From positions 1-20,794 of the IMG/VR virus record IMGVR_UViG_3300030329_004630: DNA of 20,794 bases. One strand, given 5' to 3'. Both the position numbers and the translations under genes were made by a program. This DNA comes from a virus. This document shows positions 12,602 to 20,794 of the stretch, in pieces (within the stretch, counting starts at the first letter, position 1; the number at the start of each line of letters is the position of its first letter). The notes under the pieces were generated by a model. It saw nothing but the letters and a program-made list of their open reading frames with translations. It had not been told where the DNA came from and made no database searches.

Positions 12602-12985
12602 ATGTCTAAAACAACTCTTTACGAGGTTAATGCAGATGGGAAGGGACTCGTTATTGTAACGGGCCGCTTTTCACACCCGACCACTGTCTCGTCAGGGAAC
12701 GGGTTTACTGTTGTAGACCATGCCACTACGGGCAGATACACCATTACGTTCGACGACCAATACAGTGGGTTTATTTCCTGTGTTGCCAGCATTGAGGGTA
12801 ATACGGCGACGGACGTTGATGGTTGGACGGTAACCACGTCCACCTACACGGCTGCCGCCAACCCAACGCTTGAGGTTTACGTGTATCCATCCTATGACGC
12901 GGCGAATCCGACTGCTGCCGACTTGGCGGCAAACTGCTTTGTCAACTTCATTGCGGTCTTCCGTAATACATCGGTGACAACCTAA
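12602..12985 (+). CDS. Probable head decoration protein
   Basis: The product is 127 residues and is predicted all-beta. It starts at ATG after a strong AAAGGAGG. The order GNGFTVVDHATTGRYTITF, then FISCVASIEGN, LEVYVYPSYD and CFVNFIAVFRN looks like a compact beta sandwich of the kind found as capsid decoration or head-fibre proteins. Such small beta-rich genes directly downstream of the coat gene usually add stabilising trimers to the shell. The stop overlaps the next ATG (TAATG). The family is not named; the role is inferred from place and fold. Confidence 0.65.
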   Translation: MSKTTLYEVNADGKGLVIVTGRFSHPTTVSSGNGFTVVDHATTGRYTITFDDQYSGFISCVASIEGNTATDVDGWTVTTSTYTAAANPTLEVYVYPSYDAANPTAADLAANCFVNFIAVFRNTSVTT

Positions 12986-13197
12986 TGCCGAAAGGCGCAG
13001 GAATGTTAGCTTTACTAATCGGGGGCAAAAAGCCCCCGGCTAGTTTGCTAAAAAAGAAGACGGAATCCAGGGGAGCATCCCGCGACGACTTAAGGGCTGC
13101 GGCTCGTGATTTTGCGAATGCGAAGGATGATGATGCTCGTGTTGATGCGTTATTATCCTTTCAGGAGCTCTCGCGAGACTACAACCACGAAGACTAG
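12985..13197 (+). CDS. Small helical head-associated protein
   Basis: The product is 70 residues, with ATG overlapping the previous stop (TAATG). An in-frame ATG at 13003 would give 64 residues. The first 25 residues are basic and Gly/Pro rich (MLALLIGGKKPPASLLKKK). The rest is a helical acidic segment (DDLRAAARDFANAKDDDARVDALLSFQEL). Short proteins of this layout, a basic start and then a D/A-rich helix, recur between head and adaptor genes in many phages. Function is not known to me. A 7-bp hairpin lies inside the coding sequence. Confidence 0.6.
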   Translation: MPKGAGMLALLIGGKKPPASLLKKKTESRGASRDDLRAAARDFANAKDDDARVDALLSFQELSRDYNHED

Positions 13198-13206
13198 GAG
13201 GAGGAG

Positions 13207-13887
13207 ATGGCTCGAACATTTACACTGTTACAGGTAAGGACTAGGGCGCGTGAGCGTGCGGACATGGTGAATAGTTCGTTTATTACGGACAGTGAATTGA
13301 ACGGGTACATCTCCGCTTCTTATGCAGAGTTGTATGATTTGCTTGTACAATCAGGGCTGATTTACTTCACTCCTGGGACTCATACAATAACAGCATCCGG
13401 CAGCGAGACATATGCACTTCCCAGTGACTACTACGGGACTGTTCGGGTTGACCGACTGTCTGGCAGCGACTACATCCCCTTGGTGGAGTACATGATTACA
13501 GAAAGAACCTCCTACGAAAACAACGGGGGTTCCAACTCAATCGGTTACTCTGTTCAAGGCGCAAATATATCCCTCCTCCCCGCTCCTAGTGCGGGAACGT
13601 ATCGACATATTTATATACCGGCACCTGTAGACCTAACCGCATCCGCAGATTCGACGACAATCGATGGCGTAAGCGGATGGGAAGAGTTTATTGTGGTGGA
13701 TGCTGCGAGAAAGATGCTCCAGAAAGAGGAGTCATCTACGGTCGCGGTGGAGAGAGATATTGCTCGCCTTCGTGTCCGAATTGAGGAGATGGCGCAAAAC
13801 CGGGCTTGGGCGACCCCTCGAAGAGTTGTGGATGTTCAAGGGGACCGCTTCGACGCGATTGATTGGTGGAGGACGACAAGCGTATGA
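13207..13887 (+). CDS. Head-tail adaptor (P22 gp4 / T7 gp11-like neck protein)
   Basis: The product is 226 residues, with AGGAGGAGGAG directly upstream. It docks below the portal ring and carries the tail. N-terminal helices (LLQVRTRARERADMVNSSFI, then SELNGYISASYAELYDLLVQ) are followed by a beta region: TYALPSDYYGTVRVDRL, then NISLLPAPSAGTYRHIYIPA. A final helical hairpin (RKMLQKEESSTVAVERDIARL) follows. The 'F-I-T-D-x-E-L-N-x-Y-I' start, 'YALPSDY' and 'LLPAP' are the pattern of this adaptor family. The position after capsid genes agrees. It ends ATGA with the next gene. Confidence 0.8.
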   Translation: MARTFTLLQVRTRARERADMVNSSFITDSELNGYISASYAELYDLLVQSGLIYFTPGTHTITASGSETYALPSDYYGTVRVDRLSGSDYIPLVEYMITERTSYENNGGSNSIGYSVQGANISLLPAPSAGTYRHIYIPAPVDLTASADSTTIDGVSGWEEFIVVDAARKMLQKEESSTVAVERDIARLRVRIEEMAQNRAWATPRRVVDVQGDRFDAIDWWRTTSV

Positions 13888-14207
13888 GGTCGGTTTCCAA
13901 GGTCTCCGTCGATAACCCATCGGCATCTCTTATTGACCGTTTCAATGAAATGGCGGATATACCCATCCTTCAGGGGAGGCTCTTGGAAAATATCAGGATT
14001 AAAGAGGGAACAACGACGCGAATCCCTCACGGGCTAGGTCGGAAGTTGAGAGGGTGGATAGTCGTAGGAAACAATATATCGGGCGCTGCGGCATCATTCA
14101 TTTACGACAAGCAGATTACAAACAAGAACAAGGATAGGGAGCTGTTGCTGTTTCTGAATACCGGCTCCAGCTCGGCAATATACACAATCAGTCTGTGGGT
14201 TTTTTAG
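13884..14207 (+). CDS. Small virion protein, beta-rich
   Basis: The product is 107 residues from the ATG at 13884, which overlaps the adaptor stop (ATGA). An upstream in-frame TTG at 13863 has no better ribosome binding site. The protein has a helical start, then KEGTTTRIPHGLGRKLRGWIVV, ELLLFLNTGSSSAIYTISLWVF. The 'IPHGLGR.P.GWIV' and final 'LWVF' form a pattern seen in short proteins between neck and tail genes of many phages, sometimes annotated as tail or virion proteins. A small beta-sandwich structural component is likely; the exact role is unknown. Confidence 0.65.
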   Translation: MRSVSKVSVDNPSASLIDRFNEMADIPILQGRLLENIRIKEGTTTRIPHGLGRKLRGWIVVGNNISGAAASFIYDKQITNKNKDRELLLFLNTGSSSAIYTISLWVF

Positions 14208-14216
14208 GAGAAGCGA

Positions 14217-15506
14217 ATGCCTGGAGTAGCGATTACATCACCTTTACCAGTAGTGGGCTCGACAGTAGGGCCTACGTGGGCCACGCAATTGCGAGCTTGG
14301 TGTAACGAGGTCGAAACAGACCTTGAAGCCAATATTGTGCCTAGTGAGATTACTGTAAATCAAGATTTTACTTTTGCCGGCTATAAAGCGAAGGATTTAG
14401 GTGGAGTCAGGTTTAGCTCGCAGTCTTCTGCGTCTACAGGCTCAAGTAATACAAATTTACTTGAAGTTGTTTCTGAAGATTTATATTTTGTGGATGGCAG
14501 CGGTAACTCGATACGTGTCACAAACGGCGGCGCGCTTGATATCACAACTACGGGTGGTATAGGAGGAAACTACACCACAACGACAGCGGAAGTTACATAC
14601 TCTAGCGCTGATACAGAGTACACATTTTCCGACCATAACACTCCCGCAAGGCCAGCCGGCATCCAGTGCGGAATCATTCGGGTGCGGGAAGAGGCGGCAT
14701 CGACAAATGCGGTAAGTATCCAGTCTCCTGGAAGCCTATCATCCGCTTACGCGATAACATTACCGACGGGAGTTGGCTCTGGGACCCAGGTCGTTACTTC
14801 GACAACGTCGGGAAGTGCTATTTCGCTCGCGGTGTCTTCGAGCTTGGCGCTAACGGGAACGATAGAGGCGGCTTCTGGTATGAAATTCAAGGCGTCGGGC
14901 TCCGGCTCCGATACGCTTACACATTTCGAGGACAAGGGAACCACCAGCAGCGCGAGAGGGTTTGACCCTACGGTGGCGGGTGCCTCTGCCGCGACGCTTA
15001 CCTATACCAAGCGCTATGCTTACTACCAGAAGATTGGCGAGTTTGTTCACGCTTTTGTTTCAATAATCTTTACGTCGAACTGGTCCGGAAGTGTTGCTAG
15101 TAAGATTCGGGTTTCGGGACTACCCTATAAAGCGAAGGGTGATTCCATCGGTACCACGACAGGTAACATTGTAGCGTGTGGTTCGTGTGTAAACTACCCA
15201 CCTGCTGGTCTTGGGGCTCAATCTGGCTATGTAGCGGCTTCGTCGGGCGCTTCACCAACGTCGGTAGCGCAGTTTTGCCCCCAGGTTGTTCCGGTAATGA
15301 TTGACGACGACGCTGATGTTTACTTCATGAAGTCTGGCATCATGGACTCCATGACAGCCAACGTGAATAACGAGTGGGACGGCTCTGCGACACCTCCCAC
15401 GTCATCCGGTACTGCGATGACCAATTCACTCGGCGTAACGCTCGCTAATAGTGGAACTCACTATATTACGTTTTCTATTACGTACCGAGCAGGAGGCGCG
15501 GCATAA
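14217..15506 (+). CDS. Fibre-like or tail appendage protein
   Basis: The product is 429 residues, with AGGAGA before the ATG. A short N-terminal helix region (ATQLRAWCNEVETDLEANIV) may be an anchor. It is followed by long Ser/Thr/Gly-rich, beta-repeat sequence (DLYFVDGSGNSIRVTNGGAL, TTTTAEVTYSSADTEYTF) and a C-terminal domain (IGEFVHAFVSIIFTSNWSG, then YITFSITYRAGG). This look suits a trimeric fibre or spike-type virion protein. No catalytic motif (lyase, hydrolase) is evident. It overlaps the next gene by one base (TAATG). Function is inferred from composition and position. Confidence 0.6.
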   Translation: MPGVAITSPLPVVGSTVGPTWATQLRAWCNEVETDLEANIVPSEITVNQDFTFAGYKAKDLGGVRFSSQSSASTGSSNTNLLEVVSEDLYFVDGSGNSIRVTNGGALDITTTGGIGGNYTTTTAEVTYSSADTEYTFSDHNTPARPAGIQCGIIRVREEAASTNAVSIQSPGSLSSAYAITLPTGVGSGTQVVTSTTSGSAISLAVSSSLALTGTIEAASGMKFKASGSGSDTLTHFEDKGTTSSARGFDPTVAGASAATLTYTKRYAYYQKIGEFVHAFVSIIFTSNWSGSVASKIRVSGLPYKAKGDSIGTTTGNIVACGSCVNYPPAGLGAQSGYVAASSGASPTSVAQFCPQVVPVMIDDDADVYFMKSGIMDSMTANVNNEWDGSATPPTSSGTAMTNSLGVTLANSGTHYITFSITYRAGGAA

Positions 15507-18500
15507 TGGCAACCATGCGGTGGCAAAAGGTATCACTCCCCATTAATCAGGGGGTTGATACGAAGACGGACGAGAAGGCGCTTCCACCTGCAAAGCTTGC
15601 TAATTTAGAGAACGGTGTCTTTACCAAGGCTGGCAGCATTGTCAAAAGGAACGGATATACCGAGCTCAGCGATGACGTGATTAACCTATCAAGCACACCA
15701 ACGTCGGTAAGAGGTTTGCACGCAGTAAACAATGAGCTTGTTCTTACGGATGATGAAAGAATTTTTTCTTACGCATCAGAGACGGACCAATGGAGCAATC
15801 GCGGAAGGTTTAAGTCTCTCGATATCAACACGGAGGTTGTCGAGGATACGGATGCCCTACAAGTGGGCGCAGACTGCGCGACGGTGCGAAATATAACGGT
15901 ATACGCATGGGAGGACAGTCGGGGCGGAGTCTACATCTCTGCGGTCAACGAAGAGACAGGTGCGACATGTCTTTCTGCTACGCAGGTCGATGCAAGTGGT
16001 GCAAGGCCGAGGGTTGCGGCAGTGGGCTCGTTTATACATGTCTACTTTGCGGTGAGCTCTTCGTTTAAGCAGCTTGTAATCTCTCCGTCGAATATCGAAA
16101 AGCTTGTGTCTACTGGTCCGGCAAGCCTCTACACAGAGCTGGCTTCGGACATGCACGGTGACCAAAAATATGACATCTGCACAGACGAGGAGTCTGTTTA
16201 TATTGCGTATTACACGACTCACGGCTCCAATAAGCTTAAGGTTGTGCGAAGGAAGGCAGCGGGTGGCGCGCTCGCAGACCAGGATTATGCGATAAACCTG
16301 GATAAATGCCTAACCATAGCCAAGGAGCCAAATACCGGGAAGGTGTTTGTGGCGTGGCATTACCACACCGACGCTGACACAAAAGCGTATGAGTTAAACG
16401 GCGTTGATTTGTCGGTTCTCAAAACGCATACCATCGAGGACAATTTGACGGGTGTCAGGAATATGACGGCAGCATTTAGGGGTGTTTCGTCGGCCAGGCC
16501 AAACCTGTATGCGTTAGACCTGGAAGCTACTAGCTCAGCTCAATACGCCTACCTCGGAACTAACACCAAGGGCGATACCCTAGACCTTCGCGAAGACATT
16601 ACAATCGAGGCGTGGATAAAGTTTGAATCACTCCCAACAAGCAGTGGCTCAATGGAGATTGTCGCAAGGGATGGGAACGCCACCGACCAAAAAGGGTACT
16701 ATTTCCGATTTACCGATGCCGCAACGGATAAGCTTCAGTATGCGACACGGGACAGTAGCGGCAACTATATAACGGCAGAAACCAATTGGAATGCTCCAGC
16801 GACAGATACATGGTTTCATGTTGCTGTAAGCCACGACAAGAGCGCGGGGAAGGTCCAGTTTTACGTAGATGGCTCAGCTCAAGGTTCCGAGATATCCGGC
16901 TTAAACACAACAACAGCAGAGTCATCGGAGGCAAAATTTAGCATAGGTTGCAAAATAGCGTCCGACGGAACGATATCTAACAACTTTGACGGCATGATTA
17001 GCGAGGTCCGTGTCTGGGATTCGCTCCTCCATCCGAGCGTTATAGCGGCGAATGATATGACAGAAATCGCTGCGCAGACCAACCTGGTTGGGTACTGGCG
17101 TTTAAATAATAGCTACGAAGACACATCCGGCAATGAGCAGACGCTGACACCGGGAGGGGCTACGGCGTACACGCTTCCGCAGTTTGTTTATGCCTATGGG
17201 GCAGGTCTCACGGTTGGCAAAACATCAACGTTTGCGGCACTGGAAACCGAAACCCTGTCGGACAATTATCAGGCTGTTTTATTTTATGAGGTCCAGGACG
17301 CTGCTAATATTTACTGGAAAAACATCGTCAGGAAGGCCGCTGTAACACTTAGCGGAGATATTACTGCGGGCGCAGATTTCAAGCTTCACTGTGGGCTCTC
17401 TTCTCATGCCTGGGCCGAGCAGGGAGATGTCCACGTCAACGTAAATATGGACACAACCCTGCAGACCACGTTCTTTACGTACATGGATGACGGTACGTTA
17501 ATCGCGAAGATGGAGCCAGGGGTAGCATACGGCACAATTACGACGGGTATACTTCCAGGTGTTCAGGACCTGGGGGATAGGTTGTTCCAGTGGACCGGTG
17601 GCTACAGGAAAAGGCTCGACTCCGAAGAGTCAACAACAACCTCGGGGAGTGAGTACGAAGGCGTGGATGCCACGACGGACGGAACGGCGAACGCTGTTTA
17701 TACCGCGCCAGGGATTAAAAGGTTCCGGATGAACTTCAACGCGGAGCAGTCACATCAGGCCGTTCAGGTTGGGAGAACGTCTTACCTTAGCGGTGGAATG
17801 CTTTGGCAGTATGATGGGAGTGTTGCAGTGGAGTCGGGGTTCCACGTGTACCCGGAGAAGTTTACGGTTGCAGTGTCTGCCGGTACTGGGCTCACAGCAA
17901 GTAGGTATTATTTTTATCGGGTCTACGCCGTGTGGACAAATGCGAACGGTGAAACAGAGCGCTCCGCATGTCCGGCGTCTATCTCCCAGATGATGCCCGG
18001 CTCAACTAACCTAGAGTGTACACTAACAATCCCGACGATATCCCACACAAACAAACTTGCCTCCAACGGAGTCGCGCCGATACATTTCGAGGTTTATCGG
18101 ACGACGGCGGACCCGCTAGCAAACTCGCCATTCTATAAGGTCTCGTCCGATGACCCAACAGACACAACCGGTGAAAACAGGTACGTGACCAACGACCAAA
18201 CGACTCAGACGGTTACGTTTGTCGATGAACTTGCGGATACGGTAATCATTGCCAAGGAAATTGATTACCAGAACTCTGGGGAGTTAGACAACATAGCGCC
18301 ACCGTCGGCATCAATTATCGCGGAGGGAAAAGATAGGATATGGCTGGCCGGATTTGAGAATGCTTCCGAAGTGCAGTACTCAAAACAGCATTTTGCGGGC
18401 AAGCCGGTAGAGTTTAACGATGCTCTTAGGCTGACAATCCCGGAGTCTGGCGGCGCGATTACTGGCCTCCGAGTCATGTCGAACAACCTCGTTATATTCA

Positions 18501-19399
18501 AGAAGCGCTCTATTTATGTTTTGCCCGGTGATGGGCCGAATAATTTAGGGTTTGGCCGGTTCGGTGCTGCTCAGCTTGTATCTAATGATGTCGGCTGTAA
18601 GGACCAGAGGAGTCTTGTCGATACCCCGCTAGGCATCATGTTCCAATCGGAAAAAGGTATATATGTCCTGTCGAAGGGGTATCAAGTTGCTTATGTTGGG
18701 GCTGCGGTTGAGGGGTATAACTCGCAAACTGTTACGGATGCGATTCTAATAGGTAATAAGAACCATGTTGCTTTCCTTACCGCAAGCGGCAGGACATTAC
18801 TGTTTGATTATCTCTTTCAGCAATGGTCAACGTTTACAAACCACGAGGGGACCAGTGCAGCATTTTGGAATAACTCCTTTTGTTACGGCAGAGGCACCGG
18901 CAAGGTATACAGGGAATCAACGACCACATTCACGGATGCAGGCTCTCCGATAAAGTTAAAAATCGAAACCGCGTGGATAAAGATGGACACCCTTCAGGGG
19001 TTCCACCGTGTGAGGAGGGCCATGGTTCTCGGTGAGTTTAAGTCAAGCCATCGCCTTGCTATGGATATTTCATACGACTACGAGCCCTTGCGGAGACGGC
19101 TTATATTTGACGCAGATGCAAAGATGGAAACAACGACATTCGGAGACCCCGCCGACCCGAGCGAGTTCGGTGATGGCACTCCTTTTGGTAGTGGCACAAC
19201 GACGAGCGAAATGGAAAGCAACGTTTACCAGTTTAAGGCTCACTTGCCTGTCCAGAAATGCCAGTCAATAAAGTTCTATTTTGAGGATATTGAGGCAGTC
19301 GGCAAGGCTCTTGCTGAAGGCTACGAAATAACAGAGCTAATGTTAGAGGTAGGAATGAAGCGCGGAGCGTTCAAAGTCGCAGATACAAGGAGTATTTAA
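15506..19399 (+). CDS. Large tail protein (P22 gp10 / T7 gp12-like) with embedded LamG domain
   Basis: The product is 1297 residues, about twice a typical gp10-like protein. The N terminus, LPINQGVDTKTDEKALPP and LENGVFTKAGSIVKRNGY, matches the start I know of packaged-DNA-stabilising/tail-tube proteins. The region 60-320 has many short beta strands (propeller-like). Residues about 340-552 form a LamG/concanavalin-like sandwich: ITIEAWIKFE, FHVAVSHDKSAGKVQFYVDG, FDGMISEVRVWD, LVGYWRLNN. The C-terminal part (WLAGFENASEVQYSK, NLVIFKKRSIYVLPGD, LGIMFQSEKGIYVLSKGYQ) returns to the gp10-like pattern. LamG domains bind sugars or proteins, so this copy may help adsorption. The gene is uninterrupted. 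It starts TAATG with the previous stop. Confidence 0.78.
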   Translation: MATMRWQKVSLPINQGVDTKTDEKALPPAKLANLENGVFTKAGSIVKRNGYTELSDDVINLSSTPTSVRGLHAVNNELVLTDDERIFSYASETDQWSNRGRFKSLDINTEVVEDTDALQVGADCATVRNITVYAWEDSRGGVYISAVNEETGATCLSATQVDASGARPRVAAVGSFIHVYFAVSSSFKQLVISPSNIEKLVSTGPASLYTELASDMHGDQKYDICTDEESVYIAYYTTHGSNKLKVVRRKAAGGALADQDYAINLDKCLTIAKEPNTGKVFVAWHYHTDADTKAYELNGVDLSVLKTHTIEDNLTGVRNMTAAFRGVSSARPNLYALDLEATSSAQYAYLGTNTKGDTLDLREDITIEAWIKFESLPTSSGSMEIVARDGNATDQKGYYFRFTDAATDKLQYATRDSSGNYITAETNWNAPATDTWFHVAVSHDKSAGKVQFYVDGSAQGSEISGLNTTTAESSEAKFSIGCKIASDGTISNNFDGMISEVRVWDSLLHPSVIAANDMTEIAAQTNLVGYWRLNNSYEDTSGNEQTLTPGGATAYTLPQFVYAYGAGLTVGKTSTFAALETETLSDNYQAVLFYEVQDAANIYWKNIVRKAAVTLSGDITAGADFKLHCGLSSHAWAEQGDVHVNVNMDTTLQTTFFTYMDDGTLIAKMEPGVAYGTITTGILPGVQDLGDRLFQWTGGYRKRLDSEESTTTSGSEYEGVDATTDGTANAVYTAPGIKRFRMNFNAEQSHQAVQVGRTSYLSGGMLWQYDGSVAVESGFHVYPEKFTVAVSAGTGLTASRYYFYRVYAVWTNANGETERSACPASISQMMPGSTNLECTLTIPTISHTNKLASNGVAPIHFEVYRTTADPLANSPFYKVSSDDPTDTTGENRYVTNDQTTQTVTFVDELADTVIIAKEIDYQNSGELDNIAPPSASIIAEGKDRIWLAGFENASEVQYSKQHFAGKPVEFNDALRLTIPESGGAITGLRVMSNNLVIFKKRSIYVLPGDGPNNLGFGRFGAAQLVSNDVGCKDQRSLVDTPLGIMFQSEKGIYVLSKGYQVAYVGAAVEGYNSQTVTDAILIGNKNHVAFLTASGRTLLFDYLFQQWSTFTNHEGTSAAFWNNSFCYGRGTGKVYRESTTTFTDAGSPIKLKIETAWIKMDTLQGFHRVRRAMVLGEFKSSHRLAMDISYDYEPLRRRLIFDADAKMETTTFGDPADPSEFGDGTPFGSGTTTSEMESNVYQFKAHLPVQKCQSIKFYFEDIEAVGKALAEGYEITELMLEVGMKRGAFKVADTRSI

Positions 19400-20295
19400 T
19401 GGACCCGTTTACAGCAACGTTAATTATTGGTGGGGCTATGGCCGCCGGTGGATATTTGGGACAGAAGGATGCCCCGGAGCTACCACCCCACTTAAAGGGG
19501 ATACAATACGACTATCAGCTCTCCGGCAGAGGGGAGCGTGCGAACGAACTACGAAGGTTTGCGAGTGACGTTGACAAGCGCGACATCCTGCGATTGCGTG
19601 ACCCATCCGGCTTTGCAATGCAGCAACGAGGACTTGAAGAGTTATGGAGAACAAGGGATGAGGGCGACCAGCTAGCCAGAAAGCAGCTTTTTGCCGATGC
19701 GGATACCGCAGCAGCTCGGGCGAGGGGAATGGCAGTTGCTCAGGGACCCCAAAACCAAGCGATGGCAGCTCGTCAGGCGATGATGCAAAGCGGCGCAGCT
19801 CAGCGTGAGGCAGCGGGCAGGTCTGCGATGGCAGACATTGCTGCAAAGAGAAGCGCGAGAGAGCTCTACCAAAGAGCTGCGCTCGGTCTTTCGGGGCAGC
19901 AGCTACAGAGGGGTATGGCAGACATACAGGGGCAGGTCGGACAGCAGCAATGGAAAGACAAGATGCGGCTTACCGGCATACAACAGCGCGCAGAAGAAGC
20001 GTACAGGCAGGCTGTACTCTCTGGCGACAAGGAGAAGATGCGGCTGGCAAGGGCGCAGATGGAGATAGCTCGACAAAACGCAGAGGTTACATTTGGCGAG
20101 GCCGCGCTTCAGACTGGCGCGATTGCAGTCGGCGCGATGGGGCAAGCGGGCGCCTTCGGCGGCGGCAGCAGCGGCAAGGGTTCCATAAGTCAAGCGTCCA
20201 CAATGAGCCCGTATGCAAATATACAGATGCCCGAGATAGGCTCCACGCTCCCTGAGTGGGGGAGTAACTCATACCGGAATAACCTGTACCTATAG
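19399..20295 (+). CDS. Probable ejection / internal virion protein
   Basis: The product is 298 residues, with ATG overlapping the previous stop (TAATG). A Gly/Ala hydrophobic N terminus (ATLIIGGAMAAGGYLGQ) could insert in a membrane. Residues 50-230 are Gln-, Ala- and Arg-rich helices (QQRGLEELWRTRDEGDQLAR, QAMAARQAMMQSGAAQREAA). The C terminus is Gly/Ser rich (GAFGGGSSGKGS). This composition and position after the gp10-like tail gene are usual for pilot proteins of the P22 gp7/gp20 or T7 gp14 kind, which enter the cell envelope ahead of DNA. No sequence motif is decisive. Confidence 0.65.
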   Translation: MDPFTATLIIGGAMAAGGYLGQKDAPELPPHLKGIQYDYQLSGRGERANELRRFASDVDKRDILRLRDPSGFAMQQRGLEELWRTRDEGDQLARKQLFADADTAAARARGMAVAQGPQNQAMAARQAMMQSGAAQREAAGRSAMADIAAKRSARELYQRAALGLSGQQLQRGMADIQGQVGQQQWKDKMRLTGIQQRAEEAYRQAVLSGDKEKMRLARAQMEIARQNAEVTFGEAALQTGAIAVGAMGQAGAFGGGSSGKGSISQASTMSPYANIQMPEIGSTLPEWGSNSYRNNLYL

Positions 20296-20304
20296 GATGA
20301 AACA

Positions 20305-20794
20305 ATGCCAGATAATCAGCCATATGACTGGGAAACAAGGGAAGACTATGAAGCGAGGATGCGAAGACAAGGGCTTGAGAGTCTGGATTATGTAACCGAA
20401 GGGTTGCCGCTTGGCCATCCCGGCAGGGAGGAGTGGGTAGGTCATGGCAATGTTCCCGTGGGGAAAGATGAGTTTCCGCGAGATTTTCAGCGTCAGCCAG
20501 GTGCTGAATTTGTAGGAACATCTGGAGGCGAGCCTACGGGTGTGATGACTCGACCCGAGGACCTTGCTTTTTCCCGCTACTCGGTCAGGCCGGATGGCCT
20601 CGGTGTTAGTGAGGTTGAAGTCTTAGGCCCAGAAGAGGCGCGGCTGGCTAGGCTTCAGGAGGAAGGACTCGGTGGAGCTCCTTCGCTAAGACCACCGGCG
20701 GAATTTGCCGAGATACAGAGACGAGGCGAGGCGGAAGTTCTTGCACGGATGAAGCCGATGGACAGGCTAGAATATCTGCAGAGCGTAAGCCATG
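20305..20794 (+). CDS. Partial gene, probable internal virion protein (runs off window)
   Basis: An open frame starts at ATG (20305) nine bases after the previous stop, with AGGATGA before it, and stays open to the window end (163 codons). It begins MPDNQPYDWETREDYEARMR and continues acidic and Gly/Pro/Arg rich (VTEGLPLGHPGREEWVG, then EEARLARLQEEGLGGAPS, RMKPMDRLEYLQ). It looks largely disordered or helical. By position it is the next ejection or internal virion protein. The end is outside this window, so length and family are unknown. Confidence 0.6.
   Translation, partial: MPDNQPYDWETREDYEARMRRQGLESLDYVTEGLPLGHPGREEWVGHGNVPVGKDEFPRDFQRQPGAEFVGTSGGEPTGVMTRPEDLAFSRYSVRPDGLGVSEVEVLGPEEARLARLQEEGLGGAPSLRPPAEFAEIQRRGEAEVLARMKPMDRLEYLQSVSH

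Noticed and set aside
19436-20521. Long - strand ORFs opposite the ejection protein
   Set aside because: Composition (Arg/Pro/Ser/Leu-rich) is typical of antisense frames of Ala/Gln/Arg-rich genes. The + strand genes explain the region.

Overview
The window is about 20.8 kb of a tailed double-stranded DNA phage, either free or integrated, most likely with a short (podovirus-type) tail. Support comes from a full packaging and head set in canonical order (terminase, portal, scaffold, major capsid protein, decoration protein), followed by neck and tail proteins that look like a P22 gp4/T7 gp11-type adaptor, a P22 gp10/T7 gp12-type tail protein and an ejection protein. No tape-measure or long-tail genes are seen. 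Strong GGAGG-type ribosome binding sites, GTG/TTG starts and a lytic transglycosylase point to a bacterial, probably Gram-negative host. I cannot name the host. No tRNA, CRISPR array, integrase or insertion sequence was found.

Layout. (1) Positions 20-2805, + strand: a replication/early module. It holds a basic protein with a Thr-rich tract, a zinc-ribbon protein, a probable replicative-helicase loader, two unknown proteins, a PD-(D/E)XK nuclease of the DUF1064/resolvase kind, and a small lytic transglycosylase. Several of these genes overlap by 70-80 bases. (2) Positions 4658 down to 2841, - strand: a leftward operon of seven small genes (190, 79, 23, 102, 53, 71 and 37 residues) ending in a good intrinsic terminator. 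Four of the genes start behind near-identical leader sequences. Two encode tiny hydrophobic proteins of 23 and 37 residues. (3) Positions 4679-5434: a roughly 750-bp non-coding divergent control region packed with related palindromic and direct repeats. (4) Positions 5435 to the end, + strand: the late operon. It runs from a possible small terminase, a GNAT-like protein and a basic protein to terminase large subunit, a small conserved protein, portal, scaffold, capsid, decoration, small protein, adaptor, small virion protein, fibre-like protein, a 1297-residue tail protein carrying a LamG-like domain, an ejection protein and a truncated last gene. These genes are packed with ATGA, TAATG and TGATG junctions, which suggests translational coupling.

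Reading of the whole: the rightward early genes replicate and repair the genome. The leftward cassette looks like an accessory or host-interaction set, because it holds small unrelated proteins behind a shared leader. The rightward late genes build and fill the head and attach the ejection apparatus. The most unusual parts are the leftward cassette with its repeated leaders and microproteins, and the repeat-rich control region between the divergent operons.
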